The translations under genes were made by a program, and so were the position numbers. Shown one piece after another: positions 35,592-45,900 of a stretch of 64,000 bases of DNA; position 1 is the stretch's first letter, and each line of letters begins with the position of its first letter. The DNA is taken from NCBI GenBank assembly GCA_001941025.1, contig MSHE01000032.1, positions 124,001 to 188,000 of the forward strand. Direction: 5' to 3'. The stretch is from Lachnospiraceae bacterium Zagget3. GTDB taxonomy: Bacteria; Bacillota_A; Clostridia; Lachnospirales; Lachnospiraceae. The notes beneath the pieces were generated by a model that saw only the letters and a list, made by a program, of their open reading frames with translations, did not search any database and was not told where the DNA came from.

Positions 35592-37817
35592 TTACCTACG
35601 TGCCCGCTGTCTTCTCGTACGGAACGAAACGCTGCCGACCACAGCTGCCGCAGCGATAATCGCCAGGGCCAGCCACAGGCCAACGTTGCCGGCATCATCC
35701 GTCTTGGTGGTGCCCGTGCCGCTTGTGCCGCCGGTGCCGCTCGTGCCGGTCTCAGGGCCGGGGCCTTGTATTGCTGCCGCCGGATTGAAGATATTCGTCA
35801 CCTCAAATCCCGTCTCGTCACCCGTAATCTCCGAAATGTAATCGCCGACTTCCTGCTCCTCTATGGTATACACGTTCTTTGTGCCTTCGTTGTACTCATC
35901 CAGATCGTCAAAGCTGCCGGACCAGCTGTTCTCCTCGCTCAGGACCAGGACCTGGCTGGTCGACTCACCGTTCTTGTAGAGCTCGATCACGACGCTTCCA
36001 GGACGGTAGCCTGCAAGGTCGTCGTCATCGTCCCAGATCTTCGTGACCGGTATGCTCAGCTTGCCCGGTGTGTGGGTGTTGATCACGTCATAGCCGACCA
36101 CTTCGCTCGTGTAGTTCTCTACCGCTTCCTCGGAAATGGTGTAGGTGATCTCCTTGCCATCCGCATCATACTTATCCAGCCCAGTGAAGCTCCATGCCCA
36201 TGCATCCTCTTCGGTCACGGTCATGGTCTTTTCCACCGTGCCGTCCGCCAGCAGCTCGATCGTGATGCTCTCCGGCCGCTTGCCGTCCTGGTCGTTGTTG
36301 TCATCCCAAGTCTTGGAACCGCTGACAGTAACGGTCTCCGGCTCAGGTATGGGCTCCGGCTCGGGCTCCACATACGTGTTTGTCACATCGTAGCCGTCGT
36401 AGGTCGTAGTGTAATCTTCCACAGCCTCCTCGGCGATGGTGTAGTCGATCTCCTCGCCATCCTCATCATACTTGGCGAGGTCGGTAAAGCTCCATGCCCA
36501 GTCATCCTCTTCGGTCACGGTCATGGTCTTTTCCACCGTGCCGTCCGCCAGCAGCTCGATCGTAATGCTCTCCGGACGCTTACCGTCCGCATCATCATTG
36601 TCCTCCCAGGTCTTGGAACCGTTGACATCGACGGTATCCGGAATCGGTTCAGGCGTGGGTTCCGGCTCTTCCGTTGTCCGCTCGTTTGTGAACGAAACGG
36701 TGCGGATATGGTCGTCCTCCCCGCCCTCGGCGAGAAGTCTCAATTCCGCCACCTCATCACTCAGCTTATATTCTTCAGGAACCGCCAGCTCTTTTACCTA
36801 GTAGGTGCCTTCCGCCAGCCCGACAAACATGGCCTGCCCATCCTCACCGGAAGTGGCCGTAAAGGCTTCTCCGTTGCGGGTGACAGGTATCGTGCATTCC
36901 TCATCGTAGTATAGTCCGAACTTAACACCGGAGATCTGCTCGCCCGTCTCACTGTCAAGGGCATTCGCGATGATTTCGAAGGTGTACACGCTGACCACGC
37001 TCTGCTCGGAAGTGTAGAGCACGTCATCTCCATTTGACACATCGTACCAGGCAGTGCTGGTGTAAGACCCGTTGACATCCAGAGTCTCGAGGTCCGCGAA
37101 GAAGAATACCCGCACCTCGCTGACACCAAGGTCGTCCTCCGTGATCACTCCGTCGGTGTAAAGTGCCGACAGATCCACGGTCACATGGAATGTGCAGTCA
37201 TCCGCGACAGAGCGGAGGGCTGTGATCGCGAAGGGGCTTGCCGCGTCTTCCAAGATGTCGATCGTGTAGTACTGCGAATCAATCCGCTGCCCGTCAATGT
37301 ATACATGGAAATCCCCGTTCTCCTCATCAAGGACGAGCGCGCTTTCCAGCTCGTTATGGAACATAAGCGTAAAGTCGCCCTCCGCGAGCAGTTCGCCGCT
37401 GACCTCGGGCAGAGTCGTCGACATCTCGATCTGGATCGCGTCATACTCGTTGACAGACTCCCTTGTTACCCAGCTGTCCGGGGCATCCTCCTCGTCGTTT
37501 TCCGGAACGATCTCTTCGTCCATCGGGGAGAAGCTCATGTGCATCGCATTGGTGAGCGTAATCTCGGTACCCTCATCACCAACGACCGCTTCGTTTTCCG
37601 AAAGCGTGTATCCGGCGACATGGTCTTCCGCCACCGTATACTCGATCGCGGTGCCATGGTCGCGGTATTTATACAAGGTATACGTGCCGCCGCTGCTAAA
37701 GGTGGTGGTCCAGTCGTCCGCGCTCAGGTCGGCCGTGACCGCTTCGCCGCTGTCATCCAGCAAAGCACTTCCGTCAGCCAGAAGACTCACGGTGATGCTT
37801 TCCGGGCGGAATCCGTG
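35592..37817 (-). pseudogene. CnaB-repeat surface adhesin, 5'-truncated and with an in-frame amber codon
   Basis: Two open stretches in one frame encode a wall protein. The upper one (to 36798) starts abruptly in a CnaB repeat (FRPESITVSLLADG), directly abutting the stop of the recombinase gene, so the signal peptide and N-terminus are lost. It ends GLAEGTY-stop where relatives have a second Tyr; TAG at 36798-36800 differs from TAT or TAC by one base. The lower part continues VKELAVPEEYKL, then three CnaB domains. The two central ones are near-identical 300-bp repeats (around 36150-36450 and 36450-36750). The C-terminus has KTDDAGN, a hydrophobic helix and an RTRRQRARR tail, a degenerate sorting signal. 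A terminator follows. Confidence 0.88.
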
Positions 37818-38475
<658 letters not shown>

Positions 38476-38503
38476 CACGATACTGTTCGCAACTTATGGC
38501 GAT

Positions 38504-39805
38504 TTACTTTTCTTCCAGTATGTCCCGGATGACCCGGGTCCAGATCTCACAGCTCTTTTCCAGAACCTCCTCGTCAAAATCAAATCCGCTCTCGTGATGC
38601 CGCTCATTCACCGGACACCCGAACAGCATGTACGCCGCCTGGCCTCCGGCCTCCTGCGCCATCCGCATAAACGAGGCCGCGTCGTCGCTGGCGCCGAACA
38701 CCTGATGCAGGTCGCAGTGTTCATAGAGTCCCGTCTCCTCGGCGATCTGTCGGATCCGTTCGCTTAAACCTTCACTGCTGTCCCCGGCTTCCCCGCCGTT
38801 TCGGATCGCAAGGCGACACTCCACACCATAGTTCTCCGCGCTCTCAGAAAGGATCCGCACCGCCTCATCCCGCATATACGCGTTCAGCTCATTGGCAGAG
38901 CCCCGCGTCTCCATCCGGAAACTCGCGTGAGCCGGGATCGCGTTCCGTGCTTCGCCGCCCTGCATCACACCGACATTTAAACGAACCGTGCCCTGCTCCG
39001 GTTTCGGGATCTCCTGCATCCGGACAACCGCCTCCGTCAAGGCTAACAGAGCGTTTTTGCCCCGCTCGGGCGTGGCCGCGTGGGCACCCTGCCCGATAAA
39101 TTCCCCGTCGATCTCTGACGTGGCCAAAAGCTGCATTGCGCCGGCCACAAACGTATCCGGCCCGGTAAAGCCGATGTGCCCGGCCAAAAACACGTCGATC
39201 GGGCCGAAGCGCCAGTTCGCGCAGTAACTCTTCGCGCCAAGCACCCCTTCCTCGGCCGGTTGAAAGATAAAAATCAGTTTCCCGCAAAGGGACTCCCGTT
39301 CCTCCATCACGCGCAGAGCCGTCACCAGTCCCACCGCCGTGTGTCCGTCATGGCCGCAGCCGTGAAAACACCCTTCATGGCAGGAAGCAAACGCCTCCTG
39401 AACCGGGAGACGCTCCGCCGCCTCGCTCTCCGCGATCCGCAGGGCGTCCGTGTCAAACCGACAAGCCAGCGTTGGTCCCGGACGCTCGCTGTCATAGGTC
39501 GCGATGACGCCGCCCAGGTTTCCCATGCGCGGCGCCCACTTTTCCCAAAGTCCATTCGGCACGTCTTCACCGCGTAATTCTTCCCGGCAGCGATCCAAAG
39601 CCGCCTGCGCCGACTCCGACGAAGGCGGGTTAATGGCCTGCGCGGCCGGAAGGATCTCCTCGCCGATGGAAACGGTATACCCGGCACGTTCCAATTCTTC
39701 CGCTGCCAGTATACTCGTCCGGTATGTGCGCCATCCGTCCTCCGGATAGCGATGAAAATCACGTCTCATCTCCTGCAGCATCTGCCGCATCTGTACTCTA
39801 TCCAC
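38504..39805 (-). CDS. M20 family amidohydrolase, AbgA-like
   Basis: A 433-residue zinc amidohydrolase/peptidase. HGCGHDGHTA (about residues 147-156) and the FIFQPAEEGVLGAK motif carry the metal ligands; GHIGFTGPDTFVAGAMQL and GQGAHAATPERGKNAL mark the dimer domain. It resembles aminobenzoyl-glutamate utilisation protein AbgA, but the true substrate may be another N-acyl amino acid. It starts at a GTG (39805), with GAGGAG just upstream. It is monocistronic, between a promoter and a terminator, and separates the recombinase patch from the pilus operon. Confidence 0.9.
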   Translation of the reverse strand: MDRVQMRQMLQEMRRDFHRYPEDGWRTYRTSILAAEELERAGYTVSIGEEILPAAQAINPPSSESAQAALDRCREELRGEDVPNGLWEKWAPRMGNLGGVIATYDSERPGPTLACRFDTDALRIAESEAAERLPVQEAFASCHEGCFHGCGHDGHTAVGLVTALRVMEERESLCGKLIFIFQPAEEGVLGAKSYCANWRFGPIDVFLAGHIGFTGPDTFVAGAMQLLATSEIDGEFIGQGAHAATPERGKNALLALTEAVVRMQEIPKPEQGTVRLNVGVMQGGEARNAIPAHASFRMETRGSANELNAYMRDEAVRILSESAENYGVECRLAIRNGGEAGDSSEGLSERIRQIAEETGLYEHCDLHQVFGASDDAASFMRMAQEAGGQAAYMLFGCPVNERHHESGFDFDEEVLEKSCEIWTRVIRDILEEK

Positions 39806-39840
39806 GATCTCCTCGCGTTCCTGCTACAAGTGTTTTTGCC

Positions 39841-39870
39841 ATTGTATCACGGCAGACGGGGAGATGCCAG
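39841..39870 (-). promoter_or_regulatory. Extended -10 promoter of the amidohydrolase
   Basis: CTGGCA (39865-39870), 18-nt spacer, TGA-TACAAT (-10 at 39841-39846), followed by GGCAAAAACAC. Nearly the same as the promoter at 35482-35511. Confidence 0.6.
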
Positions 39871-39915
39871 TATAAGTTACACTATAAAGATTTTTTATTT
39901 TTTCCTAAAAACGGA

Positions 39916-42900
39916 TCACTCAATGCAGAAGCAAGGTGACAGCCCATAGGGAATAGAAGAAGGTGCATTATAAGCAGGATTTCCAGTAGCGTCTACTCCA
40001 TACACAGCGTAAGTAAAACTAATGTCTCGTGTGCGCGTCCACCAGATACAGGATGCCCCGCTCGTCGCACTTTCATCGCCAAACTCATAGGCAACCCGAT
40101 CGCTGTCATTACTTACAATGCCGTAATCATCACCATTATCAAATGCATAGTCAGCTCCGACCTCACTTCTGGCAGGCAGCCACAACATGTCATAAGTGGT
40201 CTTATCATACTCACTGGTACTCGCCAGTACCGTCCTCGGCACGATCGCATCCTGCAGCTCTGCCGGGAAACAGCTGAGCAGACAGTTGTCCTCGTCACAG
40301 AGATCCGATCCGTCTCCGGTCGCACTGGCATATTTCAGATTCGCGTCGGAGCTGTCTCCGTTTAATGTAACCCGAACGCGGGACTGTGCGTAGATATTGG
40401 CCAGATCGGTGGAGGAAGCCTCATCACGGGAGTAATTCCACCTGCCGGCATAATCATAGTTCAGCAGATGATACAGCGTGCTTACGCCGTCACCGCTGTA
40501 ACTCCGGTTCAGGTAGTGCTCGATCGTTGTCTGATTGCCTAAAGTATCGTTTAGATGCAGTCCTACAGCTTTGGTACAGCCGTTCGCCTTACAATCCGCA
40601 AACACCGTCGGATCAGCCTTACTCTGTACGATGATCTCGTTCCAGGACATATCGTGGATACAATACGTGGATCCATGAGAACCGCCGTCTTCGATCACTG
40701 TTTCGCGGGAAACATAGCTGTTTAAATGATCCGCGCCAAGCGCCGGCCCGAATGTCAAGCCTGCAGTCTGCGTGGTCGCACCGCCGTTATAGGAATAGGT
40801 ATCGACCTGAATGCCCCAAATCTTCACCGCATAGTTTACTGCAGCCGGACGGTTCTCCATATTTACATCATATTCCGGGATCGACTGCAATCCTTCCGGA
40901 ACGGTAACCGTTTCGGAAGCCGGCGTATCCGGCAAAACATATCCACCCGGAGCACTTGTCTCAACAAAGTAGTACGCACCTGCTGTGCAGCCTGTCAAAA
41001 TGATCTGGCCGTTCGCATCCGTCACAAGGCCGCTCCGGATCAGATCACCGTCCTTATACAGGTCGAACACACCGCCTGAGAGCACATCTTTCGTCGCGCT
41101 ACTGGTCAGCGTCAGGACGATCCTGGCTGTCGCAGAAGTGTTCGTTGTTTCCTGCACCACGCCGTTTGTCTCATCCACGATGGACGCATTTTCGGCGTAG
41201 CCCCACTCTCCCGGATCATCCTTATCATCGTTCGCCTGGGTGCTGTAGAGCGGGTATCCGGGGTTGACGCCTTCGTATACATACCAGGACGCATCCTCCG
41301 GTACATAGAACCTGGCATACTGCCCGGGTTTTAAGGTAAAGCTGCCATCCGCGTTCGTCACACCTTCGCCGATCTTCCGACCGGTCGCAACGTCATAAAT
41401 ATCATAAGACACTCCGGTTCCTGCTTCAGACTCCGTAATCTGGTCCATGGAAGTGACAGGCGATGTGCTTGTGGAAAGTATCTGCTTTAAGTAGAAGATA
41501 AAGTCTTCCTCGCAATCACTGCCATCCGCCATCTCTTTTTCCACTTCAAACTGCAGACTGCTGTCATTTCCATTGTAGAACGTGTCAGCATTCGTGATAT
41601 CCAGCGCAGGGCCACCGGTCCAACCTTCGCCGTCATAACCCACAAGGCAGCCCCAGGATGCATCCGTTCCGCTTTCAGACTCGATGATCCGCAGTGTGCC
41701 ATCCGCCACATCACCAGAAACATTGGCATACACAACATCCGCAACAAAGCGGATGTATGGATAGCCATCCTCTGTCTTGGTAAGTGTGATCCTGCCGTCC
41801 GACCCGGTCGTTAAGACCCCGGATGTCGGCCAGCAGCCACTGGTATCGTGGTAGGTAACGCCGTCATCCGTCTTGCCGTCTCCGGTGTAACCGTCCATCG
41901 TGATATACTTAATCCCGGATGCAGGCGACCATGTACTGCTTGCCTCGTCGTAAATCTGAACGAGGAACGTAATTTGCGAACCTGTAGTAACTTCTTCGGA
42001 AGTCTCCGTCATTAGCTTGAAGATCTCAGACTCCTTGTTCGCCGAGGAAATATTGTTAACAAGGACAATGTTCTCATTTGCCGCGGCGGACCCGCTCATC
42101 ACATCTCCTTCGGAGAGGATCTGATCCGAGCCGATCTCTTCCGCGACATCACTGGATACATTTAACAGGATTCTTTCCATGTCAGCCGACTCGGAGGCTT
42201 TTACCGTATAGTCCCCGATCTCGGCAAGATAGATATAGTCATAAGGAGCGAGCGTTTCTGTCATTACGCCGCCGTTATAGCTTTTCAACTCATAAGAGCC
42301 GTCCGCCCCGACTTTAATATACACAAACGGGTACGCCGTATTGTCGCTGTCATAGTCAATCAGCGCACCTTCCTCTTCGGTTACGCATTCCTCTCCGTCG
42401 TACACGCCGAACGTCACTGCAACGGTGTAAGGCATATCGTCTGACTCCCCCGCAAGGGTCGCGGCGCTGTTGTCGCCTTCTACGACAGCAACATAGGCTT
42501 CGCCGGTCTCATCGAGTCCAACCAGTTTCTTGGTAAGGGAAGCGACATTGTCAAAGTCTCCGTTTATAAACTGCACGGAATCGCCGTCCGATCCCAGTTT
42601 GGCATCATAGGAACCGTTGGGGAATATCTGCGGATATGTTTCATCCGGCGTCTCAGTGATCCGGAACACATCGTCCATGTAGCCGATGTCATCAAAGAGG
42701 GCCGTCTGGCCACTCGTTAAGATAAACCGGCCATTCTCATCTGTATACAAAACGGTGCCGTCTCCGTCTTCGATGGTGTAAGGAACATCTGCCGCCGGTT
42801 CATATTCTCCGCTGTCGTTATGATACTTCTCCAGTGTAAACGTAAATACATAGCCGTTCAGGTCTGTCTCTGAGTCTTTCGAAAGTACCAGTTTGGAGAC

Positions 42901-45900
42901 CGAGAGGTCTTTTAACAGGAATTTGTTCGTGATCGTGATAGACCGTGTGATCGCATAGGTCGGCATTGTCACATCGCCCGTACCTTCGTTGACAGTTTCG
43001 TATAGTTCTTCGTTATAGTTTGTCTCAGTCAGGGTATACTTCCCGCCTTCGACAAGGCCATCGACGACGACACGCCTGCCGCCCCCTGCTCCGCTGAACG
43101 TAAACTCGCCTTCTTTGTTAAGGCAGCCCTCTTCCCCTTCGATCGGATTGCCGTCCGCGTCGATCATATACCAGTGGTTGCCGGTGACCGGATCTCCATT
43201 TGCATCTGTAAGCTTAAATGTCCATTCATCCTCACAATCCGCAAGGTCATGATCGTAATCAGACAGATCTTTTGTGATGATCAGGCTCCTGTATTTATAG
43301 TAATTCGTGATGGTGTTGGATTTCCCCGTATCCGTTGTGGTTCCGGATACGGTGTCATCAAAACATACCCATTCATCACCCGCCTCGGTCTCCACGATCC
43401 GATACGGAACGTTGAGATAATTGCCGTCCGCATCGCACGGGAAGAACACAATGATATCGCCGAGTTTTAACGTCACCTCGCCACTTTCATCCGTGTATCC
43501 GTATCCGCCGTCGCCTTTCGCGGTGTCAATGGCCGGGCTCGAACCGTTTGTGAGCACCTCTTTTACATACAGATACACCCCGTTCGCGTAAGGCTCGTAT
43601 TCACCGTCGCCGTCCGTGTCTACCTCCAGGCGGAACGTAAACGCGGCATCCGCGAGTTCCTCATCCGTTGCCAGGTCAGTCGTTTCCGCTGTCTTATACA
43701 AGTACACGGGTGAGCGATAGCTGTTCTCAAACAGGAGATAACGGGTATTCTCTGTTACATCCGGATCAGACTCTGTCTCTTCGGAATCCCAGAGCACACT
43801 TTCGACCTCCGTGACCTCCACACCTTCGACATCGACCAACTGGCTGAACACAGCCTTCTGTCCGGCTCTCAAAGTGAACTGTCCATTCATGTCCGTCGCG
43901 CTGATCACGCCGGTGGAGATCCAGTCCCTGGCATTTTCATCCCAGACATATAGCATGTATTCCTGATTTGCCAGAATGGATCCTTTTCTGGCTATCTCAA
44001 ATGTGAACCTTGCGTTTTGCATGGACGCAGGGATCTCGGCCCCTTCGGCAAATTCCTTTTCTACTTCAATGGCCCCCGCTTCGCCGAGTTCCACGCGTAC
44101 GGTATCGCCGATATCCGTGGAACTTGTCACATCGCCATTCACGGATGTACTGACAGAGTAATAACCCGGATTGTTAAACGCGTAAAGATAATCGCTTCCA
44201 TCCGGCGCCGTCATATGGATCTGGAAGGATAACGATTCACCGGCACCAAGGATATAGTCCTTGCCGTCCGTTGTTTTTGAAATGTCGACCGCGATCGCCG
44301 CCACCAGCGAAAGGTCTCCGTATATTTCTATAAACCGTTCTTCGGTATACCACCCGTTCGCTTCAGTAAGGACATCCGATGGCGTTGTCTTCCCCACACC
44401 ATTTTCATCCCCGTTCCCGGAGATCGGAGCATTCCTGTCTGCGCTGTAGTACACGACCGGATCGATCCCGGCATCAGTGAGAGCCGTAAGCGATACGCCC
44501 GTGAAGGTTCCTTTCCAGTTGTCATAGATCTCGCTGTCCGGAAGCCCATGAAACACAGAGTCCGGATTCGATTCGTTTTCCACGTCGGCACGACCGTCTT
44601 CAACGGAGTACTCGAGGCGGTCATATAAGACCACGCCTGATAATGTCGCCCCATAGCTGTTCGTCAGGGAGATCTCGTACGTATATCCCTTTCCGTTTCC
44701 AACGACTGCAGTGGTCCCATACTCTGCCACGTCATCATCATCGGCTCGGACAAGTTTTTTTATGCTGTCCGAACTGGCCGTCGCCACATTTGTATTCGTG
44801 CTCGTCGACGCGTACATGTTCGTATACAGGTCCGCATAGCCGTCCCCGTTCAGGTCCTCAACACCCATAAACGGCGCATACTGGCTTGCCAGGCTCGCCG
44901 AGCCGTCATCCTTATATACTTGAGACCCCTTTTTACCGAGCAGTTCCTCCGGAGCCTCGTCCTCCTCTCCCTCAACGATATAGGCCGCGATATTGTACTC
45001 CGCATCGACAACATCTAAGTCAGTCCAGTCATAGTATGCCTGAAACGAAATGCCGAATCCTTCAAACCAAAGGTTATTATAATAGGCACTGGCGTCGTCC
45101 CCGTCGTAATGGATGTGGAAAATGACCATCGTCCGGCCGGTCCCATTCCAGTTTGTGATGACATCCGCATTTTCCACCGTCACGGTAACGCCTGTCGTAT
45201 CCCATGCTCTTGCATTGGTCTGCCAGTTGCCGGACATGGTCGTGATCCGCCCCGCGGTTACTGTGGCATTTGCGTTGAACTGCATCCCGTAAGGAAGCAG
45301 GTCGTAATACACCACCTCATGCCGCTCCGGAAGGGAGATCCCGGCCTCCTTAAGGGTATCAACAGTGGAGGAACCGGTCACGTTGTAGGCCTCATAGGCC
45401 GTGATCGTGTAGTTGGCCAGCACCCTGCCGTTGGCAGCGTCATTCTCCGTCGAGACGCTCTTGGATGCCGCGGCGGTCTCCGTAAGGCGCGTGAGCGTTA
45501 CATTTGCGTTATCGCGCTGCAGGATCGTACCATAGAGGTCCTCCGTAAACTCCGCCAGCGTTTCTTCCGTCTCGGTGTCTTTTTCAGTATAGTTGTCGCC
45601 GCCCGTGTTCTGACTCTGGAGATACGTTCCGTCAGCATATCCGGGTACCCCGTAGGTCTGTCCTGCCACACCGCAGAGATTCTCGATCTTTAAGCTGTCA
45701 TAGTCTATCCCATTTTTCTCGCAATAGGCAGCGCACCACGCAAGCATCGGGGAATCACAGCGCAGCATAACGCTTAAGGAGATCCGGCAGGCAGTCAAAT
45801 AGTTCGCCGTAGAGTGCACGACTTTAACCCGGTAGGGCTGACGGGCCAGATCGTCAGAGGTAAACGTGTATGTCATCGTACCGCTCGCAGAAAACGGCAC

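Noticed and set aside
36798..36800. TAG as a recoded codon (pyrrolysine or stop read-through)
   Set aside because: The gene is also 5'-truncated, the position is a plain Tyr in the domain, and no pyrrolysine genes are in the window. A nonsense mutation is simpler.
39916..40700. C-terminal domain of the giant adhesin as a variable protein of a diversity-generating retroelement
   Set aside because: The WWTRT...YG pattern resembles such folds, but there is no reverse transcriptase and no template repeat in the window.
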